Source of the DNA: Paucibacter sediminis
GTDB lineage: Bacteria; Pseudomonadota; Gammaproteobacteria; Burkholderiales; Burkholderiaceae_C
Length of the DNA stretch: 64,000 bases
NCBI RefSeq assembly: GCF_030254645.1
Contig: NZ_CP116346.1
Location: forward strand, 4,753,001 to 4,817,000
Reading direction: 5' to 3'
The position numbers and the translations under genes were made by a program. Shown here piece by piece: positions 11,163 through 20,759 of this stretch. The notes beneath the pieces were generated by a model. It was given only the letters and a program-made list of their open reading frames with translations. It was not told the origin of the DNA and searched no databases. Within the stretch, counting starts at the first letter, position 1, and the number at the start of each line of letters is the position of its first letter.

Positions 11163-11879
11163 TCAGCGCTTCTCCGCGCGCGGCGGCGCCATGTCCAGCA
11201 GGCTCTGGCCCTGCTGCGCCAGCAACTGCTCCAGCGCCGGCAGCAGCGGGCCCAGGCGCTCCTCGATGGCCTCGCGCACGGTGTCCACGAAGACCTGGGT
11301 CTGGCGCTCGATCTCGATGTTCAGACCTGACCCCACGCCCTTCTCGCCAAAGGTGGTCATGCGCAGGGTCTCGGGGATCAGCCAGACCTCGAACCAGCCG
11401 GGTTGGCCGGGCTCGCGATGGGCCTCGGCCACCGTCAGGCTGGCGCCGTTGATGGCGATATAGCCCTTGGCGAAGATGTAGCGCATCCAGCGCGCCGGCA
11501 CCGCGATGCGCAGCACATGGTTGTTCTCGGGGCGGCGGATCTCGGCGATCTCGCCCATGAAGTCGACATGGCCGGAGAGCGGGTGGCCGCCGATCTCGGC
11601 GCCGTCACGGGCGGCGCGCTCCACGTTCAGCCGGCTGCCCTGCTGCAGGCCGGCCAGGCTGGTGAGGGCCAGGCTTTGCTGCATGACGTCGAAGTCGGCG
11701 CGCTCCGCACCCGCGTGCAGCGCGGTGACGGTCAGGCAGACGCCGTCGCAGGCGACGCTGGCACCGATCTCCAGGCCGGCACAGAAACCGGGCGGGAACT
11801 GCAGCGTAAAGCTGCGCAGACCGGGCCGGTCGGTGATGGCGGCGACGCTGGCGACGCCCTGGACGATGCCTGTGAACAT
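11163..11879 (-). CDS. ribE: Riboflavin synthase, alpha subunit
   Basis: Dismutates two 6,7-dimethyl-8-ribityllumazine molecules to riboflavin and the pyrimidine precursor. The protein begins with the family signature MFTGIVQG and shows the two internally repeated lumazine-binding barrels, with DGVCLTV in the first and NGASLTV in the second, about 100 residues apart. At 238 residues it is ~25 longer than usual, due to a Leu/Gln-rich C-terminal extension after VDTVREAIEERLGP. It is not in a rib operon here. There is no FMN riboswitch-like sequence in the short gaps around it. Confidence 0.93.
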   Translation of the reverse strand: MFTGIVQGVASVAAITDRPGLRSFTLQFPPGFCAGLEIGASVACDGVCLTVTALHAGAERADFDVMQQSLALTSLAGLQQGSRLNVERAARDGAEIGGHPLSGHVDFMGEIAEIRRPENNHVLRIAVPARWMRYIFAKGYIAINGASLTVAEAHREPGQPGWFEVWLIPETLRMTTFGEKGVGSGLNIEIERQTQVFVDTVREAIEERLGPLLPALEQLLAQQGQSLLDMAPPRAEKR

Positions 11880-11912
11880 GGAGCAACTGCCTTGGATGAC
11901 AAGGCCGGCAGC

Positions 11913-13115
11913 TTACCAGCTGACCTCGCGATCCGGCGTCGAGCCGATCTTGTGGATGCTGAGGTCGGCACCGTCGAACTCCTCTTCCTGGCTCAGGCGC
12001 AGGCCCGTCAGCTGGCGCAGCAGGCCGTAGACGGCGAAACCGCCGGCCAGCGCCCAGCTCACGCCGGCCAGGGTGCCCAGCAGCTGCGACCAGAAGCTCA
12101 CGCCGCCGATGCCGCCCAGCACCTGCTGGCCGAAGATGCCGCAGGCGATGCCACCCCAGGCGCCGCACAGGCCGTGCAGGGGCCAGACGCCCAGCACGTC
12201 GTCGATCTTCCAGCGGTTCTGTGTGAGGGTGAACAGGCTCACGAAGATGGCGCCGGCCACGCCGCCCACCACCAGGGCGCCGATCGGGTGCATCAGGTCG
12301 GAGCCGGCGCACACCGCCACCAGGCCGGCGAGCGGGCCGTTGTAGGCAAAGCCGGGGTCGTTGCGGCCCAGCAGCACCGCCGCCAGCGTGCCGCCCACCA
12401 TCGCCATCAGCGAGTTCACCGCCACCAGGCCGCTGAGCTTGTCCAGGGTCTGGGCGCTCATCACATTGAAGCCGAACCAGCCCACCGCCAGCACCCAGGC
12501 GCCCAGGGCCAGAAAGGGGATGCTGGAGGGCGGGTGGGCGCTGATGGCGCCGTCCTTGCGGTAGCGGTTGTAGCGCGGGCCCAGCAGCAGCACCGCCGCA
12601 AGGCCGATCCAGCCGCCCACCGCATGCACCACCACCGAACCGGCGAAGTCATGGAACTCGGCGCCCATGCTGGCCTTGAGCCAGGCCTGGAAGCCGAAGG
12701 CCTGGTTCCAGGCCACGCCCTCGAAGAGCGGGTAGATCAGGCCCACGATCACCGCGGTGGCCATCAGCTGCGGGCCGAAGCGGGCGCGCTCGGCGATGCC
12801 GCCGGAGACGATGGCGGGAATCGCCGCGGCAAAGGTCAAGAGGAAGAAGAACTTCACCAGCTCGTAGCCGTTCTTGGCCGCCAGGGCCTCGGCGCCGGTG
12901 AAGAAATGCGTGCCATAGGCGACCGTGTACCCAACCAGGAAATAGGCCACCGTGGAGACCGCGAAGTCCACCAGGATCTTCACCAGGGCATTCACCTGGT
13001 TCTTCTTGCGCACCGTGCCCAGCTCCAGAAAGGCGAAACCGGCGTGCATGGCCAGCACCATGATGGCGCCGAGCAAAATAAAGAGCGCATCCGCGCCCTG
13101 CTTGAAGTTCTCCAT
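11913..13115 (-). CDS. amt: Ammonium transporter (Amt/MEP/Rh family)
   Basis: A 400-residue inner-membrane channel for ammonium with about eleven TM segments. The pore twin-His environment (GSVVVHAVGGWIG), the DLMHPIGALVVGGVAGA motif and the C-terminal tail EEEFDGADLSIHKIGS, which contacts GlnK-type PII proteins in the family, are all present. I chose the ATG at 13115 (MENFKQGADALF) because AGGACGAGG precedes it; the open frame continues upstream without start support. Unlike the classic glnK-amtB operon no PII gene is adjacent. The 173-base upstream gap shows no clear sigma54 promoter. Confidence 0.93.
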   Translation of the reverse strand: MENFKQGADALFILLGAIMVLAMHAGFAFLELGTVRKKNQVNALVKILVDFAVSTVAYFLVGYTVAYGTHFFTGAEALAAKNGYELVKFFFLLTFAAAIPAIVSGGIAERARFGPQLMATAVIVGLIYPLFEGVAWNQAFGFQAWLKASMGAEFHDFAGSVVVHAVGGWIGLAAVLLLGPRYNRYRKDGAISAHPPSSIPFLALGAWVLAVGWFGFNVMSAQTLDKLSGLVAVNSLMAMVGGTLAAVLLGRNDPGFAYNGPLAGLVAVCAGSDLMHPIGALVVGGVAGAIFVSLFTLTQNRWKIDDVLGVWPLHGLCGAWGGIACGIFGQQVLGGIGGVSFWSQLLGTLAGVSWALAGGFAVYGLLRQLTGLRLSQEEEFDGADLSIHKIGSTPDREVSW

Positions 13116-13288
13116 TGCCTCGTCCTTGCTGCTGGTCGTGCCTGCCGGCGCACCGGCTTGGGTTTTCCTTTGCACCAATTCAGCAAGAATGATGCCCAGA
13201 CTGGGGCATGGCCTGCGGCCGTATCGCGCACCAGCGTCGAGCTTGTGGCACTGTCGTGGTGCTGTTTCGCACCACGTCGGTGCCGGCG

Positions 13289-13639
13289 TCAACGATGGCT
13301 GGCGAACAGCTCGGGCGAGAAACCCAGGCTCAGGCGGCCGTCGGCCCATTGCACCACCGGGCGCTTGACCAGGCTGGGCTGGGTCTGGATCAGCGCGGCG
13401 GCGCTGGCGGCGTCCACCACCGCGGCCTTGCTGGCCTCGTCGAGCTTGCGCCAGCTGGTGCCGGCGCGGTTCAGCACCTTCTCCCAGCCCAGCTCGCGCT
13501 GCCAGCGCGCCAGCTCGGCGGCGGGCACGCCGGCCTTCTTGAAGTCGTGGAACTGGTAGTCCAGGCCTTGCTCATCCAGCCAGGCACGCGCGCGCTTGAC
13601 GGTGTCGCAGTTGGGTATGCCGTAAAGAATCGTCGTCAT
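13289..13639 (-). CDS. ArsC/Spx family protein (YffB-like)
   Basis: A 116-residue thioredoxin-fold protein of the arsenate-reductase-like family. It begins [20 protein letters not shown], the hallmark of YffB-like members, with one Cys (near residue 10) in the place of the ArsC catalytic Cys. ATG at 13639 chosen because the upstream in-frame extension runs into the divergent aat gene. YffB-like proteins are usually not arsenic-linked and their role is unclear; no ars genes are nearby. It is divergent from aat with only 16 bases between start codons. Confidence 0.85.
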   Translation of the reverse strand: MTTILYGIPNCDTVKRARAWLDEQGLDYQFHDFKKAGVPAAELARWQRELGWEKVLNRAGTSWRKLDEASKAAVVDAASAAALIQTQPSLVKRPVVQWADGRLSLGFSPELFASHR

Positions 13640-13655
13640 GGTCGAGCACGCTACC

Positions 13656-14429
13656 ATGAAGCCGATGATTCCCTGGCTTGATGACCGCGACCCGGCCTTC
13701 TTCCCGCCCACCAGCCTGGCGCTGGGGCCGGACTCCGATGCCCCCGGCCTGCTGGCCGCCGGCGGCGACCTCAGCCCCGCGCGCCTGCGCGCCGCCTACG
13801 CACGCGGCATCTTCCCCTGGTATTCCGAGGGCCAGCCCATCCTGTGGTGGAGCACCGACCCGCGCATGGTGCTGCAGACCCGCAACTTCAAGCTCTCGCG
13901 CTCGCTGCGCAAGACGATCGCGCGTTTCCGCGCCACGCCGGGCTGCGAGATCCGCGTGGACAGCGCCACGCCCGAGGTGCTGCGCGCCTGCGCCGGCACG
14001 CCGCGCGAGGGCCAGTCCGGCACCTGGATCCTGCCCGAGATGCAGGCCGCCTATGCGCGCCTGGCCGCCGAGGGCACGGTGCACAGCGTCGAGACCTGGA
14101 TGGACGGCGAGCTGGCGGGCGGCCTCTACGGCGTGAACCTGGGCCGCATGTTCTATGGCGAGTCGATGTTCATGCGCCGCAGCGACGCCTCCAAGATCGC
14201 GCTGGCCGCGCTGGTGTGCCTGTGCCGCCAGCATGGCATCAGCTGGATCGACTGCCAGCAGAACACCCGCCACCTTGCCTCGCTGGGTGCGGCAGAAGTA
14301 CCGCGCGCGGCCTTCGAGGCGCATCTGGCGCGGGTGGTGGGCGAGCCCGCCCCCGACGATTGGACCTATCATCCACACCTGTGGGCCCTGCTGGGGCCTT
14401 CCGAACCCGAGCCCACGCCACATTCGTGA
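13656..14429 (+). CDS. aat: Leucyl/phenylalanyl-tRNA-protein transferase
   Basis: Adds Leu or Phe from charged tRNA to proteins with N-terminal Lys/Arg, marking them for ClpS/ClpAP (bacterial N-degron pathway). Family motifs: [24 protein letters not shown] near residue 15, [21 protein letters not shown] near 48, and [15 protein letters not shown] near 170. About 257 residues from the ATG at 13656; an in-frame ATG nine bases later is an equally plausible start, and neither has a strong ribosome site. Its stop overlaps the start of the arginyl-transferase gene, so the two N-degron enzymes are coupled. Confidence 0.94.
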   Translation: MKPMIPWLDDRDPAFFPPTSLALGPDSDAPGLLAAGGDLSPARLRAAYARGIFPWYSEGQPILWWSTDPRMVLQTRNFKLSRSLRKTIARFRATPGCEIRVDSATPEVLRACAGTPREGQSGTWILPEMQAAYARLAAEGTVHSVETWMDGELAGGLYGVNLGRMFYGESMFMRRSDASKIALAALVCLCRQHGISWIDCQQNTRHLASLGAAEVPRAAFEAHLARVVGEPAPDDWTYHPHLWALLGPSEPEPTPHS

Positions 14430-15160
14430 CGCATCCCAAAGAACTTCCGCTGGCCGAGCTGCAGTTTTATGCCACGGCGCCCTACCCCTGCAGCTACCTG
14501 CCGGACCGGCAGGCACGCTCGCAGGTGGCCACGCCCAGCCATCTGATCCATGCGGACGCCTATTCGGGCCTGGTGGCGGCGGGCTTTCGCCGCAGCGGCA
14601 TGTTCACCTACCGGCCCTATTGCGACGGCTGCAAGGCCTGTGTGGCGATGCGCATCCCGGTGGCGGCGTTCACGCCCACGCGCAGCCAGCGCCGCGCCTG
14701 GAAGCAGCATGAGCAGCTGCAGGCGCGCGTGATGCGCCTGGGCTATAGCGAGGAGCATTACCAGCTCTATCTGCGCTACCAGGCCGGCCGCCACAGCGGC
14801 GGCGGCATGGACCACGACAGCGTCGACCAGTACACCCAGTTCCTGCTGCAAAGCCGCATCAACTCGCGCCTGGTGGAGTTCCGCGAATTGCAGCCCGATG
14901 GCTCGAACCTGCTGAAGATGGTGTCGATCCTGGACATCCTGGCCGACGGGCTCTCGGCCGTATACACCTTCTACGAGCCCGAGGAGGGCAAGAGCTACGG
15001 CAGCTTCAATGTGCTGTGGCAGATCGAGCAGGCGCGCCAGTTGCGCCTATCCCACCTCTACCTGGGCTACTGGATCGCCGAGAGCCCCAAGATGGCCTAC
15101 AAGAGCAAGTTCAGGCCGCACCAGCTGCTCATCGACGGGCAGTGGCAGCAGCGCGACTAG
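14426..15160 (+). CDS. bpt: Bacterial aspartate/glutamate leucyltransferase
   Basis: Bpt transfers Leu to N-terminal Asp/Glu, the second branch of the bacterial N-degron pathway. 244 residues. The GTG at 14426 overlaps the TGA of aat (GTGA), leaving no room for another start. The N-terminal ATE domain has CSYLP near residue 20 and the conserved [18 protein letters not shown] cysteine cluster near 60; the C-terminal acetyltransferase-like domain carries [12 protein letters not shown] and [15 protein letters not shown]. The stop overlaps that of the convergent oxidase gene by four bases. Confidence 0.93.
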   Translation: MTHPKELPLAELQFYATAPYPCSYLPDRQARSQVATPSHLIHADAYSGLVAAGFRRSGMFTYRPYCDGCKACVAMRIPVAAFTPTRSQRRAWKQHEQLQARVMRLGYSEEHYQLYLRYQAGRHSGGGMDHDSVDQYTQFLLQSRINSRLVEFRELQPDGSNLLKMVSILDILADGLSAVYTFYEPEEGKSYGSFNVLWQIEQARQLRLSHLYLGYWIAESPKMAYKSKFRPHQLLIDGQWQQRD

Positions 15161-16296
15161 CGTTCAGCCAAACCCAGGCGCAGCAGCACCTCCTCGGCGA
15201 TCGCCAGCGCGCTCGTCAGCCCCGGCGATTCGATGCCCAGCAGGTTCACCAGGCCGGCCACGCCATGCTGGGCCGGGCCGTCGATGCGAAAGTCCGGCGC
15301 CGGCTCGCCCGGGCCATGGATCTTGGGCCGCACGCCGCTGTAGGCGGGCTGCAGCGCCCCGTCCGGCAGGCCCGGCCAGTAGCGCCGCACATCGGCGTAG
15401 AAGCCATCGGCGCGCTCCGGCGCCACCGCATAGTCCAGCTGATCCGGCGTCGCCACGCCCTCCAGCCACTGCGCATCCGGGCCGAAGCGGGCCTGCCCGC
15501 CCAGGTCCAGCGTGAGGTGCACACCCAGCCAGGCATCCTGCGGCAGCGGATAGACCAGGCGCGCGAACGGCGCCCGGCCCTGCAGGCTGAAATAGCAGCC
15601 CTTGCTGTAATGCGCGGTCGGCTGGGTGCCCAAGCCGGCCAAGCCTGTTGTACGCGCCGCCAGCCAGGGCGCCCAGAGCCCGGCGGCATTCACCACCAGG
15701 CGGGCCTGCAGGGCCATCTGCTCGCCCTCGGGCATCGCCACGCTCAAGACCTGACCCTGCGCGGCCGGGGCGATCGCCCGCACCTCGGAGGCCAGGCCCA
15801 CGGCGCCGCCATGGCGCTCCAGCTCGCCCTGCAAGGCCAGCATCAGGCCATGGCTGTCGACGATGCCGGTGGAGGGCGAGAGCAGCGCCGCCTCGCAGCG
15901 CAGCTGCGGCTCGAGGGCCCGCGCCTCGGCGGCGCCAAGCCATTGCAGATCGTGCACGCCGTTCGCCGCGGCCTTGGCCTGCAGGGCGTGCAGCCCGGCC
16001 AGTTGCCCCGCATCGGTGGCCACCACCAGCTTGCCGCAGCGCTGGTGCGCCACCTGGTGGCTGGCGCAGAACTCGTAGAGCAGCCGCTTGCCGCGCACGC
16101 AAAGCCTGGCCTTGAGCGAACCCGGCGGGTAGTACAGCCCGGCATGGATGACCTCGCTGTTGCGCGAACTCACGCCCTGGCCGATCGCGGTCTCGCGCTC
16201 CAGCACCAGGGTTTCCAGCCCCTGCCGGGCGAGCGCGCGCGCCACCGCCAGACCCACCACACCGGCACCCACCACCACGGCATCGACTTGTTCCAT
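15157..16296 (-). CDS. lhgO: FAD-dependent oxidoreductase, L-2-hydroxyglutarate oxidase-like
   Basis: A 379-residue DAO-superfamily flavoprotein. The N-terminal dinucleotide-binding motif [16 protein letters not shown] ends with LERE, and the stretch [21 protein letters not shown] near residue 42 is characteristic of L-2-hydroxyglutarate oxidases/dehydrogenases; the C-terminal [16 protein letters not shown] completes the flavin site. ATG at 16296 chosen because it places the Rossmann motif at the N-terminus as in homologues; the open frame continues upstream without support. Likely oxidises L-2-hydroxyglutarate to 2-oxoglutarate with electrons to the respiratory chain. Monocistronic. Confidence 0.85.
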   Translation of the reverse strand: MEQVDAVVVGAGVVGLAVARALARQGLETLVLERETAIGQGVSSRNSEVIHAGLYYPPGSLKARLCVRGKRLLYEFCASHQVAHQRCGKLVVATDAGQLAGLHALQAKAAANGVHDLQWLGAAEARALEPQLRCEAALLSPSTGIVDSHGLMLALQGELERHGGAVGLASEVRAIAPAAQGQVLSVAMPEGEQMALQARLVVNAAGLWAPWLAARTTGLAGLGTQPTAHYSKGCYFSLQGRAPFARLVYPLPQDAWLGVHLTLDLGGQARFGPDAQWLEGVATPDQLDYAVAPERADGFYADVRRYWPGLPDGALQPAYSGVRPKIHGPGEPAPDFRIDGPAQHGVAGLVNLLGIESPGLTSALAIAEEVLLRLGLAER

Positions 16297-16565
16297 GGCG
16301 CCATTGTCACCAAGGGACCACGGACGCGAGTCACAAATGCATACAAAGTCACGCCGGCGTCGAAATGCGCGCCCAAGCAAGGGCTTTTCCCAACATCGGG
16401 GCGCTCCGCGCACAAGACACTCCCGATCCAGCGAGAACAAGCAGTACGCCGAACAAAACAACGATCCACGCCGGCCCACCAGCCTGCCAGTGAGGTCCAG
16501 GGAGTCCACGACGGCCGCGCAACCCGCCGCCTCGACCATGCTGCCATCAAGGAGCAGGAGTTCCC

Positions 16566-17501
16566 ATGTCACTGAGCATTCCCGCGAGCGACGCGCGCCG
16601 CGTACTGATCGTCGACGACAGCCGGGCCATCCAGGCCATCATCCGCCAGGTGCTGGAAACGTCCGAGCTCGGCCCCCTGCAATTCCTTACCGCCGACGAC
16701 GGCGCCGATGCGCTCGACAAGGTCGACAGCTTCCGGCCCGATCTGGTGCTGTCCGACTGGCATATGCCCGGCGTCTCGGGCATCGAGATGCTGCAGGCGC
16801 TGCGCCAGACCGGCCATACCGAGGTGGCGGTGGGCTTCGTGACCACCGAGACCAATGACGAGCGCCTGATCGAGGCGCGCAGCAATGGCGCGGCCTTCGT
16901 GCTCAACAAGCCCTTCAAGGACCTGGCCCTGCGCGAGGCCGTGGGCAAGACCCTGCAGCAGGCGCGCAAGAGCGCGCAGGCCGGCCGCCCCGCCGATGCC
17001 GAGGCCAGGAAGGGCCCCGCCGCCCTCGAGTCGATCGCACAGATGCAGCAGCAGCTGTTCGCGCACCTGGGCACGCGCGGCTTCGACCTGCGCCGCAACG
17101 AGCTGGCCGACGCCGCACCGCGCCAGCTGCCGCAGCTGATCGCGCTCTACAGCAGCACCGGTCGCAGCGGCGTCTACGCCCTGGGCGTGCTGGACCTGCA
17201 AAGCTGCTGCCTGATCGGCGGCCTGGCCGCGGGCTGCAGCGCGGCCGAGATCCAGCTGGCGATGGCGCAGAGCCAGCCCAGCGCCAAGATGGTCGAGCAT
17301 GCCTCGCGCTTCATGCGCGCCGCGGCGCCGGTGCTGCGCAAGCGCAGCGTCACCGACCAACCCAGCATGAGCGCCGCGCGCCTGACCGCCCAGCCCTTCG
17401 ACAAGCTCGCCAGCCTGCTGCTGCAGAACAGCGGCCGGACCGACCTGGTGCTGCAAGTGCCCGGCGCCGGCGAGGGCCGGCTCAGCTTCCTGCTGGTCTG
17501 A
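16566..17501 (+). CDS. Orphan response regulator with uncharacterised C-terminal domain
   Basis: 311 residues. A CheY-like receiver occupies residues 10-130 with acidic VDDS, phosphoacceptor D64 ([10 protein letters not shown]), T93/T94 and K115. The ~170-residue C-terminal part is not a known DNA-binding, HD-GYP or GGDEF output; it contains a patch ([19 protein letters not shown]) of CheC/CheX-like flavour, but I cannot assign it. AAGGAG precedes the ATG at a good distance. No histidine kinase is adjacent. The 269-base gap upstream (16297-16565) is less G/C-biased than the genes around it and shows no clear promoter or repeat. The 3' end overlaps the convergent Nudix gene by 20 bases. Confidence 0.82.
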   Translation: MSLSIPASDARRVLIVDDSRAIQAIIRQVLETSELGPLQFLTADDGADALDKVDSFRPDLVLSDWHMPGVSGIEMLQALRQTGHTEVAVGFVTTETNDERLIEARSNGAAFVLNKPFKDLALREAVGKTLQQARKSAQAGRPADAEARKGPAALESIAQMQQQLFAHLGTRGFDLRRNELADAAPRQLPQLIALYSSTGRSGVYALGVLDLQSCCLIGGLAAGCSAAEIQLAMAQSQPSAKMVEHASRFMRAAAPVLRKRSVTDQPSMSAARLTAQPFDKLASLLLQNSGRTDLVLQVPGAGEGRLSFLLV

Positions 17502-18300
17502 GCAATCCGTAGGCAATCACGCTGGCCGCGTCGGGACTGAACTCGCCGGCGGCCAGTCGCGCCTGCAGCTCGGCGGCGTCCAGCGCCAGGAACTCGCTCA
17601 CCTCGCCGTCCTGGTTGCGCGGCGAGAACCCGGCCGGCAGCTGCAGCTCGAAGACATGCAGGATCTCGTCGTGCAGGCCCTCGGGCTCGACACGCGTGCT
17701 GCGCAGCGCGCCGCAGGGGCGCAGCGCCCGGCTCAGCGCGGCCGGCACGCCGGCCTCCTCCCACAGCTCGCGCCTGGCGCAGTCCAGCAAGCCCTCGCCG
17801 GCCGGCAGGCCGCCGGCGGCGAGGTTGTCCAGCGCGCCCGGGTCGGTGGCCTTGGCGAGGGCGCGGCGCCCGCACAGCATGCGGCCATCGGGCCAGCGCG
17901 CATTGATGTGCACGGCCCGGCTCATCAGGCCGAAGAAGCGGAAGGCGGCGCGCTCCAGGCGGAACAGCTCGGCCCCCTGCACATGCAGCGGATCGGCATC
18001 GGGCGCTTCGCAGGCATAGGCCTCGTTGCGCCAGCCGCTGATCAGGCCGGCGGCGGCGAGGCGCTCGGCCACCGCCTGGATGCTGGCCGAGCGCACCGCC
18101 GGTGCCGCCTCCGCAGCGGGCCAACTCAGCCCCAGCGGGCCGCGCCGCAGCTGGGGCCAATGCGCCCGCAGCAGCTCGGCGCGCTCGGGCGCCAGCCAGC
18201 CCAGCGCCTGCTCGCCCAGCGTCAGGCGCAGCCAGCCCTGCGGCAGCGGCTGGCGCGCACGCGCGAGGCAGGCATGCAGCAGGGCGGGGTCGGGCAGCAT
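17482..18300 (-). CDS. Nudix hydrolase with DUF4743 domain
   Basis: 272 residues: an N-terminal DUF4743-type domain (about 1-120) and a Nudix domain with an intact Nudix box, G-x5-E-x7-REL-x-EE-x-GV, running from GGLPAGE to REELWEEAGV-like positions near residues 155-178. In plants and yeast DUF4743-Nudix enzymes hydrolyse thiamin diphosphate and especially its oxidised, damaged forms; that role is plausible here but not shown. The gene begins 22 bases after the chemoreceptor gene on the same strand and may be the last gene of the AraC-controlled unit starting at 22259. Confidence 0.85.
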   Translation of the reverse strand: MLPDPALLHACLARARQPLPQGWLRLTLGEQALGWLAPERAELLRAHWPQLRRGPLGLSWPAAEAAPAVRSASIQAVAERLAAAGLISGWRNEAYACEAPDADPLHVQGAELFRLERAAFRFFGLMSRAVHINARWPDGRMLCGRRALAKATDPGALDNLAAGGLPAGEGLLDCARRELWEEAGVPAALSRALRPCGALRSTRVEPEGLHDEILHVFELQLPAGFSPRNQDGEVSEFLALDAAELQARLAAGEFSPDAASVIAYGLLRPAGS

Positions 18301-18322
18301 GGGCGCATTCTCGCCGCGGCGC

Positions 18323-19906
18323 CTAGAGCCGGAACACCGCCACCGTCTGCGCCAGTGCGGCGGCCTGCTGGCTGAGGCTCTCGGCCGCGGCGGCGCCCTG
18401 CTCCACCAGGGCCGCGTTGCTCTGCGTCATCTGGTCGAGCTCGGCCACCATCGCCTCCAGCTGCGCGATGCCCTCGTTCTGCGCGCTGCCGCTGCGCGTC
18501 ACCTCCTGCAGCGCGCCGCCCAGCTGCACGACGCTGCCGACGATGTCCTGCATGGTGCTGCCGGCCAGCTGCACCTGGCGCGCACCGGCCTCGACGCGTT
18601 CGCCCGAGCCCTGGATCAGGGTCTTGATCTGCTTGGCGGCATCGGCCGAGCGCTGCGCCAGTGCCCGCACCTCGGCGGCCACCACGGCAAAACCGCGCCC
18701 CTGCTCGCCGGCGCGCGCCGCTTCCACCGCGGCGTTGAGCGCCAGGATATTGGTCTGGAAGGCGATCGAGTCGATCACGCCGATGATGTCGCCGATCTGG
18801 CGCGCGCTGCGATCGATCTCGCCCATGGTCTGCACCACCTCGCCGACCGCGCGGCCGCCGCGCTGGGCCACCTGCTCGGCCTGACGCGCCAACGCATCGG
18901 CCTGGCCGGCCGCGGCGGTGGCGCCGCGCACCGTCTGGCTGAGGGCGCCGGTGGCGCCGGCGGCGCGCTGCAACTCGCCCGCGGTGCGCTCGGTGCGCTG
19001 GCTCAGGTCCAGATTGCCATGCGCGATCTCGGCGCTGGCGTGCGCAATGCTGTCGGTGGAGCTGCGTATCGTGCCGACCAGGCCGCGCAACTGATCCTGC
19101 ATCGCGGCCAGCGCGGCCAGCAGCTCGCCGGTCTCGTCGCGCCGGCTGCCGTCGATGGCGCGGCTGAGGTCGCCGGTGGCCATGCGTTGCGCCTCGCCGA
19201 TCGCCTGCTTCAAGGGGCCGGCAACGCTGCGCAGGATCAGCCAGGCCGCCACGCCGCCCACCAGCAGGCCCAGCAGGGTGGTCAGCGCCAGCGCGCCGCG
19301 GGCGGTCTCGTAGCTGGATTGGGCGCCGGCCGCGCTGGCCGCCGCGGCCTCGGCCTCATGGGCCAGCAGCTTGACGATGGCGGCGCGCCATTCGTCGATC
19401 ACGACGCGCGGGTTCATGGCATTGAAGGCAGCGCTGGCGTTGCCGCCCATGCCCGCCATGCGCACCACATTGCGCGCCATCGTGCGGGCCGGCGAGCCGG
19501 CCTCCTCCAGCGCCTGCAGCAGCTGGGCGGTGGCGGCGTCGGGTGCCTCGCCGATCAGCGGCTTGAGCGCCGCGGCGGCCTGCTCGTAGCGCGCCAGGGC
19601 GGCCTCGAACAGGGCCGTCTGCTGCTTGGCATCCTCCTCGTCGCTCACCAGCAGAAAGCCGTACAGCGCCACCGCCGTGTCGTTGGCCGCCGCCATCATC
19701 GCCTGCGCCACATCGGCGCGCCGGCCCGACACCTCGACGATCTCGCGCGTCTGCTGGCTCATGCGCTGCATGCCCAGCAGGCCCGCGGCCATGGTCAGCA
19801 GCAGCAGGGCCAGCACCAGGCCGAAGCCGCCGGCCAGCCGCCCCGAAAGCCGCCAGGCCGGCAGGCGGAACGAGCGCAGCGAGGGCAAGGAAAAATGTCT
19901 GAGCAT
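18323..19906 (-). CDS. Methyl-accepting chemotaxis protein
   Basis: A 527-residue chemoreceptor: cytoplasmic Arg-rich start, TM1 about residues 21-45, a ~150-residue periplasmic four-helix-bundle-type sensor, TM2 about 190-215, HAMP, and the signalling hairpin with [26 protein letters not shown] at 19906 chosen because TM1 then lies near the N-terminus; upstream in-frame codons would overlap the SDR gene. It follows the SDR gene by 19 bases on the same strand, so it is probably co-transcribed with the hydrolase/DUF1330/SDR unit; that would link chemotaxis to the compound handled by the cluster. Confidence 0.9.
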   Translation of the reverse strand: MLRHFSLPSLRSFRLPAWRLSGRLAGGFGLVLALLLLTMAAGLLGMQRMSQQTREIVEVSGRRADVAQAMMAAANDTAVALYGFLLVSDEEDAKQQTALFEAALARYEQAAAALKPLIGEAPDAATAQLLQALEEAGSPARTMARNVVRMAGMGGNASAAFNAMNPRVVIDEWRAAIVKLLAHEAEAAAASAAGAQSSYETARGALALTTLLGLLVGGVAAWLILRSVAGPLKQAIGEAQRMATGDLSRAIDGSRRDETGELLAALAAMQDQLRGLVGTIRSSTDSIAHASAEIAHGNLDLSQRTERTAGELQRAAGATGALSQTVRGATAAAGQADALARQAEQVAQRGGRAVGEVVQTMGEIDRSARQIGDIIGVIDSIAFQTNILALNAAVEAARAGEQGRGFAVVAAEVRALAQRSADAAKQIKTLIQGSGERVEAGARQVQLAGSTMQDIVGSVVQLGGALQEVTRSGSAQNEGIAQLEAMVAELDQMTQSNAALVEQGAAAAESLSQQAAALAQTVAVFRL

Positions 19907-19925
19907 GGAGGAGGGTTCCAGTGAG

Positions 19926-20747
19926 CTAGGGCTGCCGCGGCCCGATATAGACCTGCCGCAAGCGCAGGTCCAGCAGCCAGCGCAGCAGGCCGGGCGCCAG
20001 CCGGTGCAGGGCATCCAGCGCGCGCGCGATGCGGCCCGGCACGATCATGAAACGGTTCGCGGCGATGCCGGCAAACACGCCATCGGCCACCGCGTCCAGC
20101 GAGAGCACCGGCACCGCCTGGTTCATCTGCCGGTTCTCCGGCGTGCGCGTGGCCTCGAGGGCCAGGGCCATGGGGGTGAGGAACTCGCCCGGGCAGGCCA
20201 GCTGCACGCGCACGCCGCGCGGCTTGAGCTCCAGGCGCAGCGCTTCGCTGAAGCCCACCAGGGCGAACTTGGACGGGCCGTAGGCCGTCAGGCCGAAGGT
20301 GGGCAGGCGCCCGGCCAGCGAGGCGATGTTGACGATGCGCCCGCTGCCCCTGGCGCTGAAGAAGGGCATGGCCGCCAGCGTGATGTTGACGGCGCCGAAG
20401 TAATTGGTCTCGAAGATGCGGCGCTGCGTCGCCATGTCCGATTGCTGGAAATAGCCCTCGGCGACGATGCCGGCCGAATTGACCAGCACATCGGGCCTGC
20501 CCAGGCTGGCGGCAATCGCCTGCATGGCGAGGCGGCAGGCCGCCTCGTCGCAGACATCGCAGACCAGGGTCTCGACGCGGGCCCCGGGCGGCGCGCCCGC
20601 CAGCAGCTCGGCGCGCACGCGGGCCAGCTTCTGCGCATCGCGCGCCAGCAGGGCCAGCCGGGCGCCGGCGGCCAGGAAGCGCCGCGCCAGCGCCGGGCCG
20701 AGGCCGCTGGAGCCGCCGGTGATCACCACCACTTGCTGTTGGAACAT
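19926..20747 (-). CDS. SDR family oxidoreductase
   Basis: A 273-residue classical short-chain dehydrogenase/reductase. The cofactor loop is TGGSSGLG (residues 10-17), NSAG is at 90-93 and the catalytic residues are S143, Y156 and K160 ([16 protein letters not shown]). The C-terminal part with basic and Trp/Leu-rich stretches resembles membrane-associated 3-ketosphinganine-reductase-like SDRs; the Thr/Arg after the cofactor loop does not decide NAD versus NADP. It is third in the unit hydrolase-DUF1330-SDR controlled by the direct-repeat site at 22330-22356, so it likely reduces or oxidises an intermediate of the same pathway. Confidence 0.88.
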   Translation of the reverse strand: MFQQQVVVITGGSSGLGPALARRFLAAGARLALLARDAQKLARVRAELLAGAPPGARVETLVCDVCDEAACRLAMQAIAASLGRPDVLVNSAGIVAEGYFQQSDMATQRRIFETNYFGAVNITLAAMPFFSARGSGRIVNIASLAGRLPTFGLTAYGPSKFALVGFSEALRLELKPRGVRVQLACPGEFLTPMALALEATRTPENRQMNQAVPVLSLDAVADGVFAGIAANRFMIVPGRIARALDALHRLAPGLLRWLLDLRLRQVYIGPRQP

Positions 20748-20759
20748 GGCGGCTGCGCC

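Noticed and set aside
11322-11340. AGACCTGACCCC-type sequences at several places (9.4, 11.3, 15.7, 31.2, 51.4 kb) as a dispersed repeat
   Set aside because: Except for the hairpin behind ilvD they are inside conserved coding sequence and fit normal codon use; evidence for a mobile repeat is too thin.
11913-13349. 78-residue N-terminal extension of the ammonium transporter
   Set aside because: No ribosome site, not hydrophobic, and the start at 13115 has AGGACGAGG and gives the family-typical N-terminus.
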